Assembly: GCA_016182655.1 (NCBI GenBank)
Contig: JACPGB010000059.1
Span: forward strand, 1-50,896
Reading direction: 5' to 3'
From: Deltaproteobacteria bacterium
GTDB lineage: Bacteria > Desulfobacterota > GWC2-55-46
DNA: 50,896 nt
Part shown: positions 7,834 through 14,747 of the stretch, piece after piece
Layout of the letters: the number at the start of each line of letters is the position of its first letter
Numbering within the stretch: the stretch's first letter is position 1
Notes under the pieces: generated by a model
The model's database searches: none
What the model was told of the DNA's origin: nothing
Seen by the model: the letters and a program-made list of their open reading frames with translations, nothing else
Program-made: the position numbers and the translations under genes

Positions 7834-8334
7834 ATGAGCAGGGCAAAAATGATATTTTCAGGGCTTATCCTTGCGCTTTTCATGATAACGCCTGCGCTGG
7901 CCGGGATAGTGAACACGAAGGCCCCCGAGTTCACGCTCCAGGACCTTAACGGCAAACCGGTCTCCCTTTCCGATTTTAGGGGCAAGGTGGTCTTCATAGA
8001 CTTCTGGGCGAGCTGGTGCCCCCCGTGCAAAAAGGAGTTCCCGGAGCTCAACAGCTTCATAAGGGACTACGCGCCAAATACCGTGGTCCTCGCGGTGAAC
8101 GTAGACAGGAAGAGGTCGCATGTAGACGATTTTCTCTCCAGGATGTCCGGGCTCTCAGGCAATTTTCATGTACTCCTCGACCCCGAATCCACGATAATCC
8201 CCAAGTACGGGGCAAGGGCGATGCCGACTTCGTTCATCATCGACAAGGAAGGCGTCATACGCTTCGCTCATTACGGCTACAGGGACAGTGACGCAAAGGA
8301 ATGGGCCGCTGAAATAGAATCGCTCTTAAAGTGA
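7834..8334 (+). CDS. Periplasmic thioredoxin-like protein (TlpA/ResA type)
   Basis: 166 residues from ATG 7834 (AGGGAGGG ribosome site); a TTG at 7813 upstream is not needed. The signal peptide ends at about PALA (residue 23). The thioredoxin fold contains WASWCPPC with C62 and C65, and the cis-Pro loop ARAMPTSF. Such proteins reduce disulfides of exported apo-cytochromes or other clients. Downstream are DUF4266, DUF3570 and ApbE genes, a neighbourhood in which TlpA-like proteins commonly occur, so it probably serves that envelope redox system. Confidence 0.85.
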   Translation: MSRAKMIFSGLILALFMITPALAGIVNTKAPEFTLQDLNGKPVSLSDFRGKVVFIDFWASWCPPCKKEFPELNSFIRDYAPNTVVLAVNVDRKRSHVDDFLSRMSGLSGNFHVLLDPESTIIPKYGARAMPTSFIIDKEGVIRFAHYGYRDSDAKEWAAEIESLLK

Positions 8335-8347
8335 GGAGTACCTTTTT

Positions 8348-8566
8348 ATGAGAAAGCTCGTTTACGCCGCGCTCCTTTTCGGAGCGCTCGCGGCAACCGC
8401 CGGGTGCGCGAATGTCAAGCCCTGGGAGAGGGAGTACCTGGCGGACCCTATAATGCAGCTCGACTATAACAAGGAAGAGAAGTCCGTCCGCGAGCACTTC
8501 CTCGGCACCAGGGAGGGGAGCGTGGGCAGTTTCGGCGTCAGCGGAGGTGGCTGTGGGTGCAATTAA
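8348..8566 (+). CDS. Small lipoprotein, DUF4266 family
   Basis: 72 residues. Signal peptide with lipobox ending A-G-C (cleavage before C20). The mature part has the DUF4266 hallmarks: VKPWER, LADPIM, an H in REHFLGTREGS, and a Gly/Cys-rich end GGGCGCN. The function is unknown; the family is found next to DUF3570 genes, as here. Its last 20 bases overlap the DUF3570 reading frame, so translation is coupled. Confidence 0.82.
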   Translation: MRKLVYAALLFGALAATAGCANVKPWEREYLADPIMQLDYNKEEKSVREHFLGTREGSVGSFGVSGGGCGCN

Positions 8567-9776
8567 AAAGATACTCGCGGCAGGGTCCGTAGCGGCGCTC
8601 ATCCTGTCTTTTGTCCCGAAGAACGCCTCCGCCGAAAATTACTCGAAGGTGGAAGGTTACATCCACAGCTTCAACAACAACGTCTCGGTCTACACGGGCG
8701 TCTTCGCGCTGAATAAGGACGTCGACCTCGATACCTCGGTATATTTCAAGTACAACATCGACCTCATAAACCCGGACACCGAAGGCGGCGAGGGCGGGGG
8801 CGGCGGAGAAGGCGGCGATGATGAGGCCGGGGAGGACGACGACGCCCTCAATAAGCACAGGGCGGTGTCCGCCGTCTCTGGGGCCTCAAGCGCCGTCTCC
8901 TCGGCGGGCGGGTCATCGGCGACCGACACCCGCCACGCGCTTACGCTCGGGGTATCGCATAACTTCAACAACATAATTGGGGCAGAGGCCTATCTGGATT
9001 ACAGCACTGAATCAGATTACAAGTCGCTCACCCCGACCGTTACCCTTAAGAAAGACCTCTTTGAGAAGAACACGACCGTCACGCTCGGCTATTCGAGGAA
9101 CATGGACACCGTAAACGGCACGTTCATGGACGGCTCGGAAGACAAGAACGTGGACAACTTCTTCGTGGGCCTGACGCAGGTGCTTACCCCGTTCACCATC
9201 GCGCAGATCGGGTATTCGAGGAACGAGTCCTCCGGGTTCCAGTCCGAGGGCATAAGGCTCGTGCCGGTCGACGGCGTCACCGCCGACACATGCACGGAGG
9301 AGACTGCAACGTGCGTCCAGGAGGTCTTCCCCGAGACGAGGTCGAGGAACGCGTATCTCGCGGGCATCAGCCACTACTTCTCCGGAGGCCTCCTCGACCG
9401 CTCGTCGATAAAGCTCACGGCCCGCTACTATAACGACGACTGGGACATAACCTCGTATACCGGGGACATCGAATACTACAAGTACCTCTCCGATGAATGG
9501 TTGCTCCGCCTGAACTACAGGTACTACACGCAGACCGAGGCATTTTTCGTAAAGGACAGCTACTTGTCGACCGACGAGTTCAAGTCGTCCTCGCCCCAGC
9601 TCGAGGCGCTGGACTCGAACCTCTACGGCGTCAAGCTTGCGTATCTCTTTAAGGAAGGCGAGGAACTCTTCGACAGCGTCAAGCTCGGCACGATAGAAGG
9701 CAAGTACGAGTACTACACGGAGACGATCGGCGTGAACGCCCATATAATAATGGCGGCCATAAGGCTTCTTTTCTAA
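8547..9776 (+). CDS. DUF3570 outer-membrane beta-barrel-like protein
   Basis: 409 residues from GTG 8547; GTG 8553 is as likely because GGAGG at 8543-8547 then has normal spacing. Signal peptide ends at about NASA. The body has alternating aromatic/hydrophobic strands (for example LRLNYRYYTQTE) and ends in a strand IIMAAIRLLF with terminal Phe, typical of outer-membrane barrels. Residues about 75-100 are a Gly/Glu/Asp low-complexity loop, followed by AVSAVSGASSAV. DUF3570 proteins co-occur with DUF4266, thioredoxin and ApbE. The SGAS motif resembles ApbE flavinylation sites (D-x-x-S-G-A-T/S) but lacks the usual Asp, so flavinylation is only a possibility. Function unknown. Confidence 0.8.
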   Translation: MAVGAIKKILAAGSVAALILSFVPKNASAENYSKVEGYIHSFNNNVSVYTGVFALNKDVDLDTSVYFKYNIDLINPDTEGGEGGGGGEGGDDEAGEDDDALNKHRAVSAVSGASSAVSSAGGSSATDTRHALTLGVSHNFNNIIGAEAYLDYSTESDYKSLTPTVTLKKDLFEKNTTVTLGYSRNMDTVNGTFMDGSEDKNVDNFFVGLTQVLTPFTIAQIGYSRNESSGFQSEGIRLVPVDGVTADTCTEETATCVQEVFPETRSRNAYLAGISHYFSGGLLDRSSIKLTARYYNDDWDITSYTGDIEYYKYLSDEWLLRLNYRYYTQTEAFFVKDSYLSTDEFKSSSPQLEALDSNLYGVKLAYLFKEGEELFDSVKLGTIEGKYEYYTETIGVNAHIIMAAIRLLF

Positions 9777-9791
9777 ATCGATCCGACACAG

Positions 9792-9830
9792 GCGGGCCCG
9801 GCCGGAAACGGCCGGGCCCGCTTTTTTTTT
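9792..9830 (+). terminator. Strong intrinsic terminator after DUF3570
   Basis: Perfect 13-bp G/C stem (arms 9792-9804 and 9809-9821) closed by a GAAA tetraloop and followed by nine T. It separates the thioredoxin-DUF4266-DUF3570 unit from what follows. Confidence 0.92.
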
Positions 9831-10002
9831 GCCTCCAAAAACCTTTTGGAATCGGCAGGATGCATCATTAACCACTCTGAGATCAGCTACCCGTAACAAA
9901 ACTCACCGAAAAGATTTCCTATGCGTTGTATCATGAGCCTCGTAATGAACGCCCTGGTTAATTTTGCTCTAATCTTCGATCTCTATAATGGGAGGCGTAA
10001 GG

Positions 10003-10116
10003 ATGAGGACGAAAATGGATGAGAGGAACGGGATCATGACTACCACCGGCATCTTCGAGATAATTGCGAACCTTGCGATCATAGTTACGATAGCCTCCGT
10101 AGTGCTCATGCCATAA
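10003..10116 (+). CDS. 37-residue single-helix membrane peptide
   Basis: ATG 10003 with GGAGG at 9991-9995 and a tidy TAA at 10116; its own intrinsic terminator follows. The N-terminus is charged (MRTKMDERNG), and a single hydrophobic helix starts at about residue 16 (TGIFEIIANLAIIVTIA) with a Glu near its beginning. The same build, including IF-x-I and L-A-I-[IV], is seen in the peptide at 20057, and the Glu-at-helix-start in all four peptides at 19634-20140. So I regard it as a distant member of that group. It does not match a named family that I recognise. A promoter was not identified: the TATAAT at 9984 would place the start of the RNA beyond the ribosome site. Confidence 0.6.
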   Translation: MRTKMDERNGIMTTTGIFEIIANLAIIVTIASVVLMP

Positions 10117-10155
10117 GACCCCCGCAAATCCACCCGCCGCCCCCCACTCCCCTTC

Positions 10156-10188
10156 GGGGAGGCCCAAAAGGCCTCCCCGCCTTTTTTT
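10156..10188 (+). terminator. Intrinsic terminator after the 37-residue peptide gene
   Basis: Arms GGGGAGGCC (10156-10164) and GGCCTCCCC (10170-10178), loop CAAAA, then GCCTTTTTTT. Perfect 9-bp stem. Confidence 0.85.
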
Positions 10189-10208
10189 CGAGACCTTTGC
10201 ACAAGACA

Positions 10209-10281
10209 CTGGGTCCCCGCTTTCGCGAGGATGACAGTATTGAGTGGCTTGTCATTCCCGAGGTTTTGATCGGGAATCCAG
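10209..10281. repeat. REP-like palindromic repeat pair
   Basis: Two inverted units face each other: 10209-10236 (CTGGGTCCCCG ... GATGACA) and 10250-10281 (TGTCATTCCCG ... GGGAATCCAG). Each is internally palindromic around GCTTTCGCGAGG or GAGGTTTTGATC. The TGTCATTCCCG...GGAATCCAG type is a common dispersed intergenic repeat in proteobacteria and relatives. No other copy is visible in this window. The rest of 9831-10404 apart from the peptide gene and terminators holds nothing I can name. Confidence 0.65.
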
Positions 10282-10404
10282 TTCTAAGGACCTGACTTCA
10301 TACGGAAATACGATCTCTGCAAAGTTCTTCTCTTTTCAGGTGAAGAAATGTGTCCTATGTTTATGGATTGATAATCATCGGGCGATCCTGATATATTTCC
10401 CATC

Positions 10405-11436
10405 ATGGGTCTCTTAAAGAGCCGCATGCCTCTCTCAATCGTTTTGTCCGTCTTTTTATCCGCGTTCATTTTCGCGTCCTCCGCGCGCGCTGAAATTTTT
10501 ACTAAAAAGACCTCTATCATGGGGACAGACCTCGAGATGACGGTATCGGCCTCTGAGGCCTCTACGGCGGAGGCCGCCTTTTCATCCGTCGCGGAGGAGA
10601 TGGCGCGGATAGAGTCCCTCATGAGCGAATGGCAGGAGGGGACCCCGGTATCTGAAATAAACCGGAACGCCGGCATAAAGCCCGTGGCCGTCCCAGATGA
10701 GGTCTTTAAGATAATATCGGATGCCGTTCTCATATCAGAGGCATCGAAGGGCGCGTTCGACATCACTTGGGCCTCGATGAGGGGGATATGGTCGTTCGCT
10801 CCGGGGACCGAACGGCTACCGTCCAAAGAGGAGGTCGAAGGAAGGCTTGGGCTCGTGAACTACCTGGATATCGTCCTCGACCGTCCTAAAAAGACCGTGT
10901 ATCTTAAGAGAAAGGGCATGGCCATAGGGCTCGGGGCAATCGCCAAGGGCTATGCCGTCGACCGCGCGATGAAGAAGATAGTCAGGAGCGGGATAAAGGA
11001 CGCGATAGTCAAGGCCGGCGGGGACATGAGGGTGCAGGGTAGCGGGCCGGACGGCCCCTGGAAGATAGGCATACAGGACCCGAGGGACAGGGAAGGGCTC
11101 ATAGGCACACTCGATTTACCGAACATCTCGATATCGACCTCCGGGGACTACGAGAGGTTTTTCATAAAAGACGGCGTACGCTACCACCACATCATGGACC
11201 CTAAGACCGGATACCCGGCCCGGGGTACGAGGTCGGTGACCATCATCGGCCCGGATACCGAGACGACGGACGCCCTTTCGACCGCCGTCTTCGTCATGGG
11301 GCCTGAGAAGGGGATGGAGTTCGTCAAGTCCCTTAAGAATATCGAGCCCCTTGAGGCCCTTATCATCGATTCGGAAGGGCGAATCCATTCCTCTCCAGGC
11401 ATATCATTGACGCAAACTGCCCCGGCCCGCCCCTGA
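10405..11436 (+). CDS. apbE: FAD:protein FMN transferase ApbE
   Basis: 343 residues with a signal peptide (cleavage about after SSARA, residue 30), so it acts outside the cytoplasm. Family motifs: TSIMGTDLEMTV near the start, GAFDITWASM, GLGAIAKGYAVDRAM (FAD/Mg region), KAGGDMRVQG, ISTSGDYERFF, YHHIMDPKTGYPA and TDALSTAVFVMG (Mg/active site). ApbE transfers FMN from FAD to a Ser/Thr in a D-x-x-[ST]-G-A-T-like motif of exported redox proteins. The likely target is not certain: the neighbouring DUF3570 protein has an SGAS sequence, and no NqrC/RnfG-type gene is in the window. A terminator and a peptide gene separate it from DUF3570. Confidence 0.9.
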   Translation: MGLLKSRMPLSIVLSVFLSAFIFASSARAEIFTKKTSIMGTDLEMTVSASEASTAEAAFSSVAEEMARIESLMSEWQEGTPVSEINRNAGIKPVAVPDEVFKIISDAVLISEASKGAFDITWASMRGIWSFAPGTERLPSKEEVEGRLGLVNYLDIVLDRPKKTVYLKRKGMAIGLGAIAKGYAVDRAMKKIVRSGIKDAIVKAGGDMRVQGSGPDGPWKIGIQDPRDREGLIGTLDLPNISISTSGDYERFFIKDGVRYHHIMDPKTGYPARGTRSVTIIGPDTETTDALSTAVFVMGPEKGMEFVKSLKNIEPLEALIIDSEGRIHSSPGISLTQTAPARP

Positions 11437-11478
11437 GAGGGGTTTTATCCTTTCCGCACCCCCTCCGAAAGCTCCCTA

Positions 11479-11523
11479 TTGACAAAACCTTTTTTTACAG
11501 CTATAACAAGTAAGCACTTACTT
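11479..11523 (+). promoter_or_regulatory. Promoter and palindromic TetR-type operator of the efflux operon
   Basis: TTGACA (11479-11484), 17-bp spacer, TATAAC (11502-11507): a near-consensus promoter. Directly adjoining is AAGTAAG-CA-CTTACTT (11508-11523), a perfect 7-bp-arm inverted repeat that covers the expected start of transcription. The first gene is a TetR-family repressor, so autorepression and efflux control through this site is a sound inference. Confidence 0.82.
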
Positions 11524-11581
11524 ACAAAACGGTTGCGGCGCGTGGCCGTCTCCGGCACGTTCCATTTAAAGGCGGCTCAGG

Positions 11582-12217
11582 ATGCAGGCGACAAAAAGGA
11601 CCGTTAAGAAGACTTCAAAGAGGATGTCCGGCGAGGAGAGAAAGGCCCAGATAGTCAAGGTCGCCTCCGACCTCTTCGCCAAAAAGGGGTTCAAGGGCAC
11701 GACCACGCGCGAGATAGCGAAAAAGGCGGGCATCTCGGAGGCCGTCATATTCAGGCACTTCGCCAAAAAAGAGGACCTCTATGACGCGATCATCGACTTC
11801 CATTGCTCGGACGAGCAGGGAGAGCCGATGCTTATCGCGATACTCAAGGAAAAAAAAGGCAGGGAGGTGTTCTCGACCCTCGCGTCGATCCTGATAGAAG
11901 AGCACCAGAAGGACCCGTCGTTCCTCCGGCTTTTTACCTACAGCGCCATCGAGAAGCACCGTCTTTCGGACATGTTCATCAAGAAGCGCGCCCTTGAGCT
12001 CATCGAGTACCTTGAGACCCGCATAAGGGAGCTTATCAGGGAAGGCGTCTTCAGGCAGGCCGACCCGGCGCTCGCCGCAAGGGCCTTCATGGGCATGGTC
12101 CTGCAGTACAGCATCGCCCAGGAGATATACGGGCTCAAAAAGTATTTCACGAGGCCTAACGAGGCGGCGGTATCAGTCTTTGTCGACATATTCTTTGAAG
12201 GAATGCGGAGGAGGTAA
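11582..12217 (+). CDS. TetR/AcrR-family repressor of the efflux operon
   Basis: 211 residues. After a basic tail, residues about 20-70 form the TetR DNA-binding domain: ASDLFAKKGFKGTT followed by the helix-turn-helix REIAKKAGISEAVIFRHF and KKEDLYDAI. The C-terminal ~140 residues are the variable ligand-binding/dimerisation domain. It is the first gene of the operon, 1 bp before tolC, behind a promoter with a palindrome over the transcription start. The ligand is unknown. The ATG at 11582 has a poor ribosome site; an in-frame ATG at residue 15 (after AGAGG) is possible and would keep the HTH intact. Confidence 0.87.
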   Translation: MQATKRTVKKTSKRMSGEERKAQIVKVASDLFAKKGFKGTTTREIAKKAGISEAVIFRHFAKKEDLYDAIIDFHCSDEQGEPMLIAILKEKKGREVFSTLASILIEEHQKDPSFLRLFTYSAIEKHRLSDMFIKKRALELIEYLETRIRELIREGVFRQADPALAARAFMGMVLQYSIAQEIYGLKKYFTRPNEAAVSVFVDIFFEGMRRR

Positions 12218-12218
12218 T

Positions 12219-13541
12219 ATGGTCCGGCATGCACGCGGAGTAATTTGTCTGGTACTTCTCGCGGTATCGTTTTGTTTTTCCGACACCGCCTTGGCCGAGG
12301 AGCCGAGGCGCGTAACGCTCGAAGAGGCCTGGGCGCTCGCCATAGGGTCTAACGAGTCCGTCAGTATAGCCGCCGAGGGCGTGAGGCAATCCGACTTCTC
12401 TATTACCAAGGCGACATCAAAGATACTCCCCACGGTCACTGCCGAGGGGAGCTACACGCGGTACTCCGAGCAGAAGTCCTCCGGCTCCTTTGTCATCCAG
12501 CCCGATACGGCCTCCAGAGTGGAGCTCAAGGTCTCTCAGCCCCTGTATTCAGGCGGCAGGGAGTTTGCGACCAGGAGGCAGGCGAGGTACGGGTATGAGT
12601 CCTCGAGGGAGGGCTTCGAGCTCGCAAAGGAAGGGACTGTGCTTTCCACTGCGCAGGCCTACTACTCGGTCCTGAAGGCCCTCCGCGATGTGGAGATAAA
12701 AAAGTCCGCCCTCAAAAGGGCTGAAGAGAGGCTTAAGGTGGCCTCAGCCAGGTTCGCGGTCGGCGAAGTGACGAAGTCCGCGGTCCTTCGCGCGGAGGCC
12801 GAATCCGCCGGGGCCGAGGCCGAGCTTATAAAATCAGAGGATAATCTCAGGGACTCTAACGACAACCTCAAGAGGCTCATAGGAGTCGAAGGCGAAATCG
12901 AGGTCGGGGAGCCCGCGAAGCGCTCTTACACTCAGGCTAAACTCGATGAATACCTGGCAAAGGCCGTCGAAGGGAGGCGCGATCTCAAGCAGGCGGTGCT
13001 CTCCGAAAGGTCGGCCTCCGAAGGCGTCAAATACGCCAAAGGCTCGTTCTACCCGTCATTGAAGCTCGAAGGCTCGTACGCCCTGCGGGAGCAGGACCCG
13101 GAGACGACCTTTTTCCAGGCCGACAGCGCTTCGGCCACGGTAACGCTGACATTCCCGCTATTCGAGGGGTTCCTCAGGAAGGCCGAGCTCGACGAGGCCT
13201 CGAGCAAGCTCCGGGCGGCCGAGCTTGAGAGATTGTCGCTCCGCCGCGACCTTGAGGTAGAGGTGAGGGATGCGTACAACAACCTCGAATATTACAGGGC
13301 CCTCATAAAGTCGTTGGAAAAACAGCTTTCGTTCGCCGAAGAGGACTACACGATGGTCTTCGAGCAGTTCAAGTACGGGCTGGCGACTACCGTGGATGTG
13401 ATAGACGCGGACACTAACCTCATATCCGCACAGAGCTCGCTTACGAACGCGAGGTACGATTCCGAGTTGGCCGTGTTGAACCTCAAATACGCGACCGGGA
13501 CTCTCCATGAGGAGACCTCGAAGGCCGTGGAAAACAAATAG
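12219..13541 (+). CDS. TolC-family outer-membrane efflux protein
   Basis: 440 residues from ATG 12219 (GGAGGAGG ribosome site; an in-frame ATG at 12180 lies inside tetR). Signal peptide ends at about TALA. The mature protein shows the two-fold OEP pattern: RVTLEEAWALAI near the start, long coiled-coil helices (VEIKKSALKRAEERL and the equivalent in the second repeat) and QPLYSGG / FPLFEGF beta-barrel turns. It forms the outer-membrane exit duct for the MFP and RND proteins encoded next. Confidence 0.9.
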   Translation: MVRHARGVICLVLLAVSFCFSDTALAEEPRRVTLEEAWALAIGSNESVSIAAEGVRQSDFSITKATSKILPTVTAEGSYTRYSEQKSSGSFVIQPDTASRVELKVSQPLYSGGREFATRRQARYGYESSREGFELAKEGTVLSTAQAYYSVLKALRDVEIKKSALKRAEERLKVASARFAVGEVTKSAVLRAEAESAGAEAELIKSEDNLRDSNDNLKRLIGVEGEIEVGEPAKRSYTQAKLDEYLAKAVEGRRDLKQAVLSERSASEGVKYAKGSFYPSLKLEGSYALREQDPETTFFQADSASATVTLTFPLFEGFLRKAELDEASSKLRAAELERLSLRRDLEVEVRDAYNNLEYYRALIKSLEKQLSFAEEDYTMVFEQFKYGLATTVDVIDADTNLISAQSSLTNARYDSELAVLNLKYATGTLHEETSKAVENK

Positions 13542-13582
13542 ACGCGCAACCAATGCTCGCAAAAAATATAAGGAGCTTTTTG

Positions 13583-14722
13583 ATGAAACGCAAGCCGCTC
13601 TACATAGCCCTCCTCGCGCTCCCGCTTATCATCGGGGCCGGGTGTTCCGGCGAAAAACAGAAGCCTGCGGACGCTCAGAAGACCGCGGCGGCCGCTGACC
13701 AGGTATTGTCAGTAAAGACCGCGCATGTCGAAGCCAGGACCATGGAGAGGTCGGTGGAGGCGACAGGGACGCTCTTCGCCCTCGAAGAGGCGGTCGTAAG
13801 CGCTGAGGTGACCGGCAGGGTGCAGAGGATTGCGGCTGATCTCGGCGATAGGGTCAAGACCGGGCAGGCGCTCGCAATCATCGACACGACGGATCTCCGG
13901 CTCGCCCTTGATGACGCGAAGTCCGCGTACCGGACTAACGTAAACGCGCTCGATAAGGAGAGGGCGCGTCTTGCGGATGCGGAGACGACCCTCAAGAGGT
14001 ACGACGAGCTCTACAAGAAGGGGATGGTATCGAACAGCCAGTTCGACACGGCGAAGATGCAGTTCGATGTGGCGAAGGCGCAATTGAGCGAGGCCGAGGC
14101 GAGGGCCGAGCAGTCGAACGCGAAGATGGACCTCGCCAAGGAGAAGCTCGACGACGCGACTATCAAGTCCCCCATAGACGGAGAGGTGCGGGAACGGTTC
14201 ATCTCCAAGGGCGAGACGGTCGAGGCTAACAAAAAGGCCTTTGCCGTGGTATCCACCGGGGTCCTCAAGTTCAGGGGGACCGTTGCCGAGACCGCAGTGC
14301 CTTACATGAAACAGGGGCAGGCGGTCGCCATAACCGTCGAGGCCTTCAGGGACAAGGAGTTCAAGGGGGTATTGAAGAGGGTGAGCCCGGCGGTCGACGC
14401 CGATACGAGGACGCTCGCCATAGAGGCAGAGGTCCCGAACTTGAAAGGCGAGCTCAAGCCCGGCTTCTTCGCCAATGGACGCATATTCACGAAAAAGGAG
14501 TCAGGGGTGCCGTTCGTGCCCGAGTCGGCCGTCTATTCGTTCGTGGGCATAACCAAGGTCTTCGTCATCAATGACGGGGTCGCGCATGAAAAGACCGTAA
14601 AGACCGGCGGAAGGGTCGGCTCTCTTATAGAGATAGAGGGAGATGTAAAGCCCGGAGATACGGTCGCCTCCACCAACCTCGCTAACCTCTTCGAGGGCGC
14701 GAAGGTCAATATAACCGAGTAA
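13583..14722 (+). CDS. RND efflux periplasmic adaptor (membrane fusion protein), lipoprotein
   Basis: 379 residues from ATG 13583 (AGGAG 7 bases upstream). Lipobox LIIGAGC gives a lipidated Cys. The order is lipoyl half (EEAVVSAEVTGRVQRI), alpha-helical hairpin (about residues 90-160), second lipoyl half (IKSPIDGEVRERFISKGETV), beta-barrel (FRGTVAETAVPYMKQGQ) and membrane-proximal domain. It links the RND pump to TolC. It follows tolC by 41 bp and precedes the RND gene by 25 bp. Short lipidated form, as in the AcrA/MexA group. Confidence 0.9.
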   Translation: MKRKPLYIALLALPLIIGAGCSGEKQKPADAQKTAAAADQVLSVKTAHVEARTMERSVEATGTLFALEEAVVSAEVTGRVQRIAADLGDRVKTGQALAIIDTTDLRLALDDAKSAYRTNVNALDKERARLADAETTLKRYDELYKKGMVSNSQFDTAKMQFDVAKAQLSEAEARAEQSNAKMDLAKEKLDDATIKSPIDGEVRERFISKGETVEANKKAFAVVSTGVLKFRGTVAETAVPYMKQGQAVAITVEAFRDKEFKGVLKRVSPAVDADTRTLAIEAEVPNLKGELKPGFFANGRIFTKKESGVPFVPESAVYSFVGITKVFVINDGVAHEKTVKTGGRVGSLIEIEGDVKPGDTVASTNLANLFEGAKVNITE

Positions 14723-14747
14723 TAAAACACTATCCAGAAGGTCTGAG

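Noticed and set aside
9984-9989. TATAAT before the 37-residue peptide gene, as a -10 box
   Set aside because: Transcription would begin at about 9996, after the ribosome-binding site (9991-9995), so it cannot serve this gene as read.
9958-10209. Minus-strand ORFs of 77-83 codons across the peptide gene
   Set aside because: They run through the terminator hairpin and into the REP-like repeat, with no ribosome site or recognisable domain; shadows of the peptide gene.
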